Source: Myxococcus landrumus
GTDB taxonomy: Bacteria > Myxococcota > Myxococcia > Myxococcales > Myxococcaceae
NCBI RefSeq assembly: GCF_017301635.1
Contig: NZ_CP071091.1
Location: 7,370,501-7,434,500 of the forward strand
Direction of reading: 5' to 3'
Length of the DNA: 64,000 nt
Positions 43,158-51,841 of this stretch are shown piece by piece. Made by a program: the position numbers and the translations under genes. The notes under the pieces were generated by a model, which had not been told where the DNA came from, ran no database searches, and saw only the letters and a program-made list of their open reading frames with translations. The stretch's first letter is position 1, and each line of letters starts with the position of its first letter.

Positions 43158-44702
43158 TCACCGCAGTCGGGCTCGCAGCAGGTGCTTCTGGACCTTGCCC
43201 ATCGCGTTGCGCGGCAGCGAGTCCATGAAGACGACGCGGCGCGGCTTCTTGAAGCTGGCGAGCCTGTCCCGGCACCACTCCACCAGGGCCTGGGCCTCGG
43301 GTGCGTGCATGCCGGGCGGGGGCACCACCACGGCGACCACCTGCTCTCCGTAGTCCGCGTCGGGCAGGCCCAGCACGGCCACCTCGGCGACGCCCGGGTG
43401 CGTGGCGAGCACCTCCTCCACCTCGCGCGGGTACACGTTGAAGCCGCCGCTGATGATGAGCTCGCGCGCGCGGCCGGTGATGCGCAGGTAGCCGTCCGCG
43501 TCCACCTCGCCCAGGTCCCCCGTGCGGAACCAGCCCTCCGCGTCGAATGACTCGGCGGTGGCGTCCGGGCGGCGCCAGTAGCCGGCGAAGACGTGGGGGC
43601 CGCGCACCTCGATTTCACCCGTCTCTCCCCGGGGCAGCGGGTGGCGCGCGCGCACGTCCACCACGCGCGCCTCCTGGCGGGGGAAGGGGAAGCCCACCGT
43701 GCCCGGCCGGCGCTCGCCGTCGTACGGGTTGGTGGTGTTCATCACCGTCTCCGTCATCCCGTAGCGCTCCAGGATGCGCGCGCCGAAGTCGTGCTCGATG
43801 TCGTGGAAGAGCTGGGGGCTCAGCGGCGCGGAGCCGGACACCCACAGCCGCAGCGCGCGCGGCTTCACGCCCGTGCGCCGGGACTCCTCCAACAGCCGCC
43901 CGTACATGGTGGGCACGCCGAAGAACATCGTCAGCGACGCGTCGTCGCGCAGCGTGGCCAGCGCGTCCGTGGCGACGAAGCGCCGGTGCAGCTCCAGGCT
44001 CGAGCCCGTGTACAGCGTGCCGTGCAGGCCCACCATCAACCCGTGCGTGTGGAACAGGGGCAGGGCGAGCAGCAGCCGGTCCTCCGCCGTCCACCGCCAC
44101 GCCTCCGTGACGGCCCGCACGTTGGCCAGGAGGTTGCGGTGCAGCAGCATGGCGCCCTTGGAGCGGCCGGTGGTGCCAGAGGTGTAGCCCAGCACCGCCA
44201 GGTCCTCGGGGCGGGGCAGGCTCAAGGAGACCGGGGCGGAGGCGCCCTCGACGAGCAGCGTGTCGAAGGAGATGACGGGCAGCGACGCCGGGGTCGCCGC
44301 CGCGGGAGGCTCCGCCGCGACGAGCCACTGGAGCGAGGGGAGCTGGTCTCTCAGCGGGATGAGCTCCGCGATGCCCGCGGTGCCCGTGACGCAGGTGTGC
44401 ACCTCCGCGTCCGACAGGATGTGCGCCAGCTCCACCTGGCGATAGGCCGTGTTGACCAGCACCACCACGCCGCCCGCGGCCTGCACGCCCAGGTAGGCGA
44501 TGATGAAGCGCGGGCTGTTCTCCAGGAACAACGCCACCCGCTCACCGGGTTGCAGGCCGCGCTGCCTCAGCCCCTTCGCGAAGGCCGTGACGTGCTCGGC
44601 CAGCTCGCCGTAGGAGACCGGCTCACGCTCGAAGGTGAGCAGCGGCCGCCCCGGCGCACGGTGGGCGTGGTCCAGGAAGGCTTCGAGGAGGGACGAAGTC
44701 AT
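43158..44702 (-). CDS. Acyl-CoA synthetase (AMP-binding enzyme)
   Basis: 514 aa. It activates a carboxylic acid to its CoA thioester through an acyl-adenylate. P-loop YTSGTTGRSKGAM, adenine motif RYGMTETVMNT, hinge and ribose motif WFRTGDLGEVDADGYL, GGFNVYPREVEEVL and the C-terminal catalytic Lys in RNAMGKVQK are present. The HTHGLMVGLHGTL segment resembles malonyl-CoA synthetases (MatB), but medium-chain fatty-acid activation is equally possible. Divergent from the transport operon; 239 bases separate the starts. Confidence 0.88.
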   Translation of the reverse strand: MTSSLLEAFLDHAHRAPGRPLLTFEREPVSYGELAEHVTAFAKGLRQRGLQPGERVALFLENSPRFIIAYLGVQAAGGVVVLVNTAYRQVELAHILSDAEVHTCVTGTAGIAELIPLRDQLPSLQWLVAAEPPAAATPASLPVISFDTLLVEGASAPVSLSLPRPEDLAVLGYTSGTTGRSKGAMLLHRNLLANVRAVTEAWRWTAEDRLLLALPLFHTHGLMVGLHGTLYTGSSLELHRRFVATDALATLRDDASLTMFFGVPTMYGRLLEESRRTGVKPRALRLWVSGSAPLSPQLFHDIEHDFGARILERYGMTETVMNTTNPYDGERRPGTVGFPFPRQEARVVDVRARHPLPRGETGEIEVRGPHVFAGYWRRPDATAESFDAEGWFRTGDLGEVDADGYLRITGRARELIISGGFNVYPREVEEVLATHPGVAEVAVLGLPDADYGEQVVAVVVPPPGMHAPEAQALVEWCRDRLASFKKPRRVVFMDSLPRNAMGKVQKHLLRARLR

Positions 44703-44912
44703 GGGCGGCGCAGCCTACTTCCGACATTTCCTGGAGGGACAAGGGATGAATCAATCCCGGCGGGCAGGCTTGTTTTAACTGGAAACGAGGATGATCCACC
44801 CACCGATGGTGTTGTTCGCTTCTGGGACATCGCTTCGCGGAACCGGGCACGTCTGGGGGAGGGGAGGCTGGAGTCCCTAGCAATTCCCTGGGGTTGCATC
44901 GCGTTGACCGGT

Positions 44913-44928
44913 TGGCACGCGGCTCGCT
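44913..44928 (+). promoter_or_regulatory. -24/-12 (sigma-54) promoter candidate for the transport operon
   Basis: TGGCAC-gcggc-TCGCT matches the consensus TGGCAC-N5-TTGCW with one mismatch. The key GG and GC pairs are exactly ten bases apart. Transcription would start about 12 bases after the GC, near 44939, only a few bases before the GTG start codon at 44942, so the message would be almost leaderless. Support comes from the NtrC-type activator encoded at the end of the same gene run. Confidence 0.5.
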
Positions 44929-44941
44929 CTAGGGGCCAGCC

Positions 44942-46186
44942 GTGGACATTCCCAAGCCCAAGAAGCCGCGCCGCAAGCCCTGGTTGCTCGCCATTGGTGG
45001 TGCTCTCGCTCTGATTCTCGTCACGGTGGGGCTGGGTCGGCTGAAGCCGGCGGCGCCCTCGGTGGACCGCGCCTCGGTGTGGTTGGACACGGTGAAGCGG
45101 GGCCCCATGGTGCGCCAGGTGAAGGGCGCGGGGACGCTGGTGCCCGAGTACATCCGCTGGCTGACGGCGGACACGGCGGGCCGGGTGGAGCGCATCCACG
45201 TGCGCCCCGGTGCCCAGGTGAAGGCCGACACGCTGCTCATGGAGCTGTCCAACCCGGACGTGCAGCTCCAGATGCTGGAGGCGGAGCGGCAGCTGGCCAA
45301 CGCCGAGGCGGAGCTCATCGAGACGCGCATGACGCTGGAGACGCAGCGGCTGGCGCAGGAGGCCGCGGTGGCCACGCTCACCACGGACTCCGCCGACGCG
45401 GAGCGCCGCGCGCAGGCGAACACCACGCTCCTGGAGAAGGCGTTCATCGCGGACATGGAGGCGAAGCAGGCGGGCGACAAGGCGGGCGAGCTGACGCGGC
45501 GGCTGGAGCTGGAGCGCAAGAAGCTGAATGTCGTGATGACCAGCATGCGCGACCAGATGGCGGCGCAGCAGGGACAGGTCGAGCGATTGAAAGCGGTGGC
45601 CCGGTTCCGACGTAACCAGGTGGAGTCGATGAAGGTGCTCGCGGGTGAGGACGGCGTGCTGCAGGAGCTTCCGTTGGAGCTGGGCCAGTGGGTGACGCCC
45701 GGCGTGCTGCTGGCGAAGGTGGTCAAGCCCGAGCGGCTGAAGGCGGAGCTGCGCATCGCGGAGACGCAGGCGCGCGACATCCAGCCGGGACAGAAGGCGC
45801 TGGTGGACACGCGCAACGGAGTGGTCGAGGGCACGGTGGCGCGCGTGGCCCCGGCGGCGAGCCAGGGCACGGTGCGGGTGGAGGTGTCGCTGCCGGCGGA
45901 GCTGCCCAAGGGCGCGCGGCCGGACCTCACCGTGGAGGGCACCGTGGAGCTGGAGCGGCTGGCCAACGTGCTGTCGGTGGGCAGGCCGGCGGGGGCTCAG
46001 CCCAACGGGACGATGGCGCTGTTCCGGCTGATTCCCGGGGGTGAGGAGGCGGTGCGGGTGCCGGTGCAGTTGGGCCGGGGTTCGGTGAACGCCGTCGAGA
46101 TTCTTCAGGGCCTGGCGGAGGGTGACCAGGTGGTGCTTTCGGACATGGCCGCGTGGGACGCGGTCGAGCGGGTGAGGCTGCGATGA
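44942..46186 (+). CDS. Periplasmic adaptor (MacA/HlyD family) of an ABC exporter
   Basis: 414 aa. A basic cytoplasmic start (KPKKPRRKP) and one membrane helix (residues 15-33) lead to a lipoyl/barrel-sandwich half (TAGRVERIHVRPGAQVK), a long coiled-coil hairpin (98-225), the second lipoyl half (GVLQELPLELGQWVTPG) and a beta-barrel (LRIAETQARDIQPGQKAL). It bridges the ABC permease to an outer-membrane channel. GTG start at 44942. Its stop overlaps the ATPase start as ATGA. No TolC gene is in the window. Confidence 0.88.
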   Translation: MDIPKPKKPRRKPWLLAIGGALALILVTVGLGRLKPAAPSVDRASVWLDTVKRGPMVRQVKGAGTLVPEYIRWLTADTAGRVERIHVRPGAQVKADTLLMELSNPDVQLQMLEAERQLANAEAELIETRMTLETQRLAQEAAVATLTTDSADAERRAQANTTLLEKAFIADMEAKQAGDKAGELTRRLELERKKLNVVMTSMRDQMAAQQGQVERLKAVARFRRNQVESMKVLAGEDGVLQELPLELGQWVTPGVLLAKVVKPERLKAELRIAETQARDIQPGQKALVDTRNGVVEGTVARVAPAASQGTVRVEVSLPAELPKGARPDLTVEGTVELERLANVLSVGRPAGAQPNGTMALFRLIPGGEEAVRVPVQLGRGSVNAVEILQGLAEGDQVVLSDMAAWDAVERVRLR

Positions 46187-46950
46187 CGACGACGACGAAC
46201 AGTGTGGAAGCTCCTGCTCAAGGGGACGCGGTGGTGCTGGCGGAGGCGCCCAAGGTGGACACGGGCAAGTCCCTCATCCAGTTGGAGGGGCTGACGAAGG
46301 TGTTCGAGACGGAGGAGGTGGAGACGCACGCGCTCTCCAACATCCACCTCAACATCCGGCAGAACGAGTGGGTGGCGATTGTCGGTCCGTCCGGCTCCGG
46401 CAAGTCCACGCTGCTGGCGGTGCTGGGGTTGCTCGACACGACGACGCGCGGCACGTACCTGCTGGACGGCAAGAGCGTGCTGGATTTGTCCGCGTCGGAC
46501 CGGGCGCTGGTGCGCAACCGGCACATCGGCTTCATCTTCCAGAGCTTCAACCTGATTGGCGACCTGACGGTGTTCGAGAACGTGGAGCTGCCCCTGACGT
46601 ACCGGGGCATGCCCGCCGCCGAGCGCAAGCAGCGGGTGGAGCGCGCGCTGGAGCGCGTGGGCATGGCGCACCGGGCGCGGCACATGCCGGGGCAGCTCTC
46701 CGGCGGTCAGCAGCAGCGCATCGCCGTGGCGCGCGCGGTGGCGGGCGACCCGCTCATCCTGCTGGCGGACGAGCCCACCGGTAACCTCGACTCGAAGAAC
46801 GGCGAGGCGGTGATGCAGCTCCTGTCGGACCTGCACAAGGGCGGAGCCACCATCTGCATGGTGACGCACGACCCGGCGCACGCGCGCACCGCCACGCGCA
46901 CGGTGAGCCTGTTCGACGGTCGCATCGTCCAGGACGAGCAGCGTCGCTGA
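46183..46950 (+). CDS. ABC transporter ATPase (MacB/LolD type), first of two
   Basis: 255 aa. Walker A GPSGSGKST, Q-loop FIFQSFNLI, signature LSGGQQQRIAVARA, Walker B LLADEP and the switch His in MVTHDPAHA are all intact. Clade-typical of MacB/LolD/FtsE exporters that use periplasmic mechanotransmission rather than a substrate channel. An N-terminal ~28-residue Thr/Ala-rich tail precedes the domain. Coupled to the adaptor by ATGA; the first permease follows after 33 bases. Confidence 0.93.
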   Translation: MTTTTNSVEAPAQGDAVVLAEAPKVDTGKSLIQLEGLTKVFETEEVETHALSNIHLNIRQNEWVAIVGPSGSGKSTLLAVLGLLDTTTRGTYLLDGKSVLDLSASDRALVRNRHIGFIFQSFNLIGDLTVFENVELPLTYRGMPAAERKQRVERALERVGMAHRARHMPGQLSGGQQQRIAVARAVAGDPLILLADEPTGNLDSKNGEAVMQLLSDLHKGGATICMVTHDPAHARTATRTVSLFDGRIVQDEQRR

Positions 46951-46983
46951 ACCCCTCTCCCTCCCACGCAGACCCTCTCCTCC

Positions 46984-49404
46984 ATGGAAACCCTTCTCCA
47001 AGACGTCCGATATGCGCTGCGTACGCTGCGCAAGAGCCCCGGCTTCGTGGTGGTCGCGGTGCTGGCGCTGGCGCTGGGTATCGGCGCCAACAGCGCGGTC
47101 TTCAGCGTGGTGAACGGCGTGCTGCTCAAGCCGCCGCCCTTCACGCAGCCCGAGCGACTGGTGCACGTCTGGGGCAACTACGCCAAGGCGAACCTGAAGG
47201 ACATCTGGGTGTCGGTGCCCGAGTACCGGGACTACCTCGCGATGCCCAAGGTCTTCGGCTCGGTGGCGGTCTACGCGGAGGAGAACGTCACGCTCACCGG
47301 CGGCGACTCGCCGGAGCGGTTGCACGCGGTGTTCTCGACGGCGTCGCTGTTCCCCACGCTGGGCGTGGCGCCGGTGCTGGGGCGGGCCTTCACCGTGGAG
47401 GAGGAGACGCCGGGCCGTGAGCGCGTGTTGCTGCTCACGCACAAGGCCTGGCGCGCGCGCTTCGCCGAGGACCCGAAGGTGCTGGGGCGCGAGCTCCAGC
47501 TCGATGGGAACACGTACACGGTGGTGGGCGTGTTGCCGCCGGGCGTGGAGTATCCGGCCGGCGCGGAGGTGTATGTGCCCTTCGCGCCTCCGCCCGAGAA
47601 GACCGCGGAGTCCACCCGTGGCAACCACTACCTGGCCATGGTGGCGCGGCTGAAGCCGGGCGTGACGCTGGCCGCGGCGGAGTCGGACCTGGGGCGGGTG
47701 GGGCGGGAGATGGAGACGCTCTACCCGGGGAACTACAAGGACACCGGCTGGTCCATCTCCGTGAGGTCGCTGGAGGACGAGGTGGTGGGCGACGTGCGCG
47801 GCACGCTGTGGCTGCTGCTGGGCGCGGTGGGCTTCGTGCTGATGGTGGCGTGCGGCAGCGTGGCGAACCTGCTGCTGGCGCGCGCGGCGACGCGGGAGCG
47901 CGAGGTGTCGATTCGCGCGGCGCTGGGCGCTGGACGCGGCCGGCTGGTGGCGCAGTTCCTCACCGAGAGCTTCGTGTTGTCCGGCGTGGGCGGGGCGCTG
48001 GGGTTGCTGCTGGCCGTGTGGGGCACGGACGTGCTGGTGGCCATGGTGGGCGAGGGGCTGCCTCGTGCGACGGAGGTGCGGCTGGATGTCACCTCGGTGC
48101 TCTTCACCCTGGGCGTGACGCTGCTGACCGGCGTGGTGTTCGGCCTGGTGCCCGCGCTCCAGTCGAGCCGCGCGGACCTGAGCGCGACGATGCGCGAGGG
48201 CGCTCGGGGAACGCAGGGCCGCAAGTCGAGCCGGCTTCGCTCGGGGCTGGTGGTGGGGCAGGTGGCCTTCGCGCTGGTGCTGCTGGTGGGCGCGGGGCTC
48301 TTCATGCGCAGCTTCCATGCGCTGGGCAACGTGGACGCGGGCTTCACGCCGGAGGGTGTGCTCACCGGAGAGGTGACGCTGCCGGCCGCGAGCTACGGGA
48401 AGCCAGAGGAGAAGCGGGCCTTCCAGCAGGAATTGCTCCGACGCGTGCGGGCGCTGCCCGGGGTGGAGGCCGCGGGCGCGGCGAACATGTTGCCCCTGGG
48501 CGGCCGGTCGGACACCAGCTTCGACATCGAGGGGCGTGAGCGGGCGCCGGGGGAGATGTGGCCCTCGGTGGAGACGCGCTTCGCCACCACGGACTACCTG
48601 CGCGCGCTGCGGGTGCGGCTGCTCGACGGGCGGATGCTCGAGGAGACGGACGGCCCGGAGACGGAGGGCGCCGTCGTCATCAACAAGGCCTTCGCGGACC
48701 TCTACTGGCCGAAGGGGAATGCGCTGGGCCAGCGCGTGAAGCTGCACCGCGCCGACTCGCGGTGGACGACGGTGGTGGGCATCGTCGAGGACCTGCGCGA
48801 GTGGGGCCTGGACACGCCCGCGCGCCCGACGGCGTACTATTCGGCGGCACAGACTCCGCTCACCTACGTCAAGCTGGCGGTGCGCGTGAAGCAGGGCAAG
48901 CCGGAGTCCTTGCGCACGGCGCTCGAGGCCGAGCTGCGCGGGCTGGATGCCAACCTGCCCCTGTTCAACGTGTCGTCGATGACGCAGCGGGTGGACCAGT
49001 CCATCGGCTCGCGCCGGCTGTCGGCGGTGTTGATGGGGCTGTTCGCGGGCACGGCGCTGCTGCTGGCGGCGCTGGGGATTTCGGGCGTGATTGGCTACTC
49101 GGTGGCGCAGCGCACGCGGGAGATGGGCATCCGCATGGCGCTGGGCGCCGGACGGGGCGACGTGTTGATGCTGGTGCTGCGGCAGGGCCTGGGGCTGGTG
49201 GGAGTGGGGCTGGGGGTGGGCCTGATGTTGTCGCTGGGCCTGGTCCGGTTGCTCAACACGCTGCTGTTCGGCGTGGGCACGTATGACCCGTGGACCTTCG
49301 GCGCGGTGCCCCTGGTGTTGGTGGGCGTGGCGTTGCTGGCGACGTGGCTGCCCGCGCGCCGGGCCACCCGCGTGGACCCCATCATCGCGCTGAAGGCGGA
49401 CTAG
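46984..49404 (+). CDS. Duplicated MacB/FtsX-type ABC permease 1
   Basis: 806 aa, about twice a normal MacB permease. The layout is TM1 (20-45), periplasmic MacB core domain, FtsX block with three helices (about 275-405), a second TM (about 420-445), a second core domain and a second FtsX block (685-800). The start METLLQDVRYALRTLRKSPGF and this internal duplication fit the ADOP permease group (described first from Acidobacteria). Both halves can dimerise within one chain. It is closest to permease 2 (gap 12 bases). Confidence 0.9.
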   Translation: METLLQDVRYALRTLRKSPGFVVVAVLALALGIGANSAVFSVVNGVLLKPPPFTQPERLVHVWGNYAKANLKDIWVSVPEYRDYLAMPKVFGSVAVYAEENVTLTGGDSPERLHAVFSTASLFPTLGVAPVLGRAFTVEEETPGRERVLLLTHKAWRARFAEDPKVLGRELQLDGNTYTVVGVLPPGVEYPAGAEVYVPFAPPPEKTAESTRGNHYLAMVARLKPGVTLAAAESDLGRVGREMETLYPGNYKDTGWSISVRSLEDEVVGDVRGTLWLLLGAVGFVLMVACGSVANLLLARAATREREVSIRAALGAGRGRLVAQFLTESFVLSGVGGALGLLLAVWGTDVLVAMVGEGLPRATEVRLDVTSVLFTLGVTLLTGVVFGLVPALQSSRADLSATMREGARGTQGRKSSRLRSGLVVGQVAFALVLLVGAGLFMRSFHALGNVDAGFTPEGVLTGEVTLPAASYGKPEEKRAFQQELLRRVRALPGVEAAGAANMLPLGGRSDTSFDIEGRERAPGEMWPSVETRFATTDYLRALRVRLLDGRMLEETDGPETEGAVVINKAFADLYWPKGNALGQRVKLHRADSRWTTVVGIVEDLREWGLDTPARPTAYYSAAQTPLTYVKLAVRVKQGKPESLRTALEAELRGLDANLPLFNVSSMTQRVDQSIGSRRLSAVLMGLFAGTALLLAALGISGVIGYSVAQRTREMGIRMALGAGRGDVLMLVLRQGLGLVGVGLGVGLMLSLGLVRLLNTLLFGVGTYDPWTFGAVPLVLVGVALLATWLPARRATRVDPIIALKAD

Positions 49405-49416
49405 GAGCCCACGCCC

Positions 49417-51834
49417 ATGGAGACCTTGCTTCAGGATGCTCGCTACGCGCTGCGTTCGCTGCGCAAGAGCCCCGGGTTCGCGCTGGTGGCGGTGCTGGCG
49501 CTGGCGTTGGGCGTCGGCGCGAACAGCGCCGTCTTCAGCGTCGTGAATGGCGTGCTGCTCAAGCCGCCGCCGTTCGCCGAGCCCGAGCGACTGGTGGACG
49601 TGTCGAACGACTTCGGGCGCGTGGGGCGCAAGGGGCTGACGTCCTCGGTGGTGGAGTACCGCGAGTACCGGGAGCTGCCGAGCGTCTTCGAGTCCGTGGC
49701 GGCCTTCTCCGACGACGACGTGACGTTGACGGGCGTGGACACGCCGCAGCACCTGCGCGTGGTGGAGGCCACCGCGTCCTTCCTGCCGACGCTGGGCGTG
49801 GTGCCCGCGCTGGGGCGCAACTTCACGGAAGGAGAGGAGACGTCCGGCAACGACAAGGTGGTGATGCTCACGCACCAGACATGGCGGACGCACTTCTCGC
49901 AGGACGCGGGGGTGTTGGGGCGCACGCTCCAGCTCGATGGGGAGCCGTACACGGTGGTGGGCGTGTTGCCTCGTGGCGTCGCGTATCCGGCGGGCGCGGA
50001 CCTCTACCGGCCCTTCGCGCCGTCCGCGGAGCTGGCGTCCGAGGAGAAGCGGGAGACGCGCTTCCTGGAGGTGCTGGCGCGGCTGAAGCCTGGCGTGACG
50101 ATGGCGGCCGCGGCCAAGGACCTGGCGCGGGTGTCTCAATCGCTGGCGCAGACGCATCCCAAGTACGAGCAGGGCCGGCGCACCATCGGCCTGAAGTCGC
50201 TGGAGGACGAGGTGGTGGGCGACGTGCGCGGCACGCTGTGGCTGCTGTTGGGCGCGGTGGGCTTCGTGCTGCTGGTGGCGTGCGGCAGCGTGGCGAACCT
50301 GTTGCTCGCGCGTGCCGCGGCGCGGGAGCGGGAGGTGTCGATTCGCGCGGCGCTGGGCGCGGGGCGCGGCAGGTTGATGGCGCAGTTCCTCACGGAGAGC
50401 CTGGTGCTGTCGCTCGCGGGCGGCGCGCTGGGATTGCTCCTCGCGATGTGGGGCACGGACCTGCTGCTGGCGCTCGTGGGGGACAGCCTTCCCCGCGCGG
50501 CGGAGGTGCGGCTGGATGTTCGCTCGCTGCTGTTCACCGGTGGGCTGAGCCTGCTGTCGGGGCTGCTCTTCGGGCTGATGCCCGCGCTCCAGGCGAGCCG
50601 CGCGGACCTGAACGCGGCGATGCGTGAGGGCTCGCGAGGCACCGCGGGTGGGCGCTCGGGCCGGCTGCGCTCGGGGCTGGTGGTGGGGCAGGTGGCCTTC
50701 GCGCTGGTGCTGCTGGTGGGCGCGGGGCTCTTCGGCAAGAGCTTGCTGGCGCTCGTGACGGTGGACCCGGGCTTCCGTCCGGAAGGTGTGCTCACCGCGC
50801 AGGTGTCGCTGCCCGGCGTGAGCTACGCCACGCGGGAGCGGCAGGTGGCCTTTCATCGCGAGCTCCTGGGTCGGCTCCAGTCGCTTCCCGGAGTGGAGTC
50901 CGCGGGGCTCACCAACCTGCTGCCGCTGGGGCACTCCATGACGTTCGGCTTCGCCATCGATGGCCGGACGAAGGGGCCCGACGAGGTGTGGCCGGCGGTG
51001 CAGTTCCGCACCGTCAGCGCGGACTACCTGAACACGCTGGGCTTCAGGTTGCGGCAGGGGCGCTGGCTGGAGGAGGCGGACGGCGCGGGCGCGGCGGGCG
51101 CGGTGGTCATCAACAAGACCTTCGCGGACGCGTACTGGCCGCAGGGCAACGCGCTGGGACAGCGGCTGAAGCTCAACCGCCCCGATGGCGAGTGGACCAC
51201 GGTGGTGGGCATCGTCGAGGACGCGCGGGAGTGGGCCTTGGACAAGCCCATGGTGCCCATGGCGTATTACTCGCTGGCGCAGTTGGGCGGGACGAACCTG
51301 GCGCTCGCGCTTCGCGTCAAGGCGGGCAACCCGGAGCTGTTGCGCTCGGCCGTGGAGTCGGAGCTGCGCGCGCTGGACGCGGATGTGCCGCTTTTCGGCG
51401 TGTCGCCGCTGACGCGGCTGGTGGACGAGTCCATTGGCAACCACCGGCTGGCCGCGCTGCTCATGGGCCTGTTCGCGGGCACGGCGCTGCTGCTGGCGTC
51501 ACTGGGGCTGGCGGGCGTCATCGGCTACTCGGTGGCGCAGCGCACGCGGGAGATGGGCATCCGCATGGCGCTGGGCGCGGCGAAGTCGGATGTGCTGGCG
51601 CTGGTGCTGCGCCAGGGGTTGAAGCTGGCGGGCCTGGGTGTGGCGGTGGGCCTGGTGTTGTCGCTGGGCCTCGCGCACCTGCTGCGCACGCTGCTGTACG
51701 GCGTGGCGGCGTATGACGTCTGGACCTTCGTGGGAGTGGCCGCGCTGCTGGGTGGCGTGGCGCTGTTGGCGACGTGGCTGCCCGCGCGGCGGGCCACGCG
51801 CGTGGACCCCATCATCGCGTTGCGAGCGGAGTAG
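49417..51834 (+). CDS. Duplicated MacB/FtsX-type ABC permease 2
   Basis: 805 aa, same two-fold layout as permease 1. The FtsX loops EREVSIRAALGAGRGRLMAQF and REMGIRMALGAAKSDVLALV carry the coupling helices that contact the ATPase. The periplasmic domains (residues 50-260 and 450-640) differ most from the neighbours, as expected if they bind different partners. It starts 12 bases after permease 1 and ends seven bases before permease 3. Confidence 0.9.
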   Translation: METLLQDARYALRSLRKSPGFALVAVLALALGVGANSAVFSVVNGVLLKPPPFAEPERLVDVSNDFGRVGRKGLTSSVVEYREYRELPSVFESVAAFSDDDVTLTGVDTPQHLRVVEATASFLPTLGVVPALGRNFTEGEETSGNDKVVMLTHQTWRTHFSQDAGVLGRTLQLDGEPYTVVGVLPRGVAYPAGADLYRPFAPSAELASEEKRETRFLEVLARLKPGVTMAAAAKDLARVSQSLAQTHPKYEQGRRTIGLKSLEDEVVGDVRGTLWLLLGAVGFVLLVACGSVANLLLARAAAREREVSIRAALGAGRGRLMAQFLTESLVLSLAGGALGLLLAMWGTDLLLALVGDSLPRAAEVRLDVRSLLFTGGLSLLSGLLFGLMPALQASRADLNAAMREGSRGTAGGRSGRLRSGLVVGQVAFALVLLVGAGLFGKSLLALVTVDPGFRPEGVLTAQVSLPGVSYATRERQVAFHRELLGRLQSLPGVESAGLTNLLPLGHSMTFGFAIDGRTKGPDEVWPAVQFRTVSADYLNTLGFRLRQGRWLEEADGAGAAGAVVINKTFADAYWPQGNALGQRLKLNRPDGEWTTVVGIVEDAREWALDKPMVPMAYYSLAQLGGTNLALALRVKAGNPELLRSAVESELRALDADVPLFGVSPLTRLVDESIGNHRLAALLMGLFAGTALLLASLGLAGVIGYSVAQRTREMGIRMALGAAKSDVLALVLRQGLKLAGLGVAVGLVLSLGLAHLLRTLLYGVAAYDVWTFVGVAALLGGVALLATWLPARRATRVDPIIALRAE

Positions 51835-51841
51835 GCACGAC

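Noticed and set aside
46105..51444. 1779-codon leftward frame across the ABC permeases
   Set aside because: Low-complexity Arg/His/Gln sequence opposite well-conserved permease genes; typical high-GC antisense artefact.
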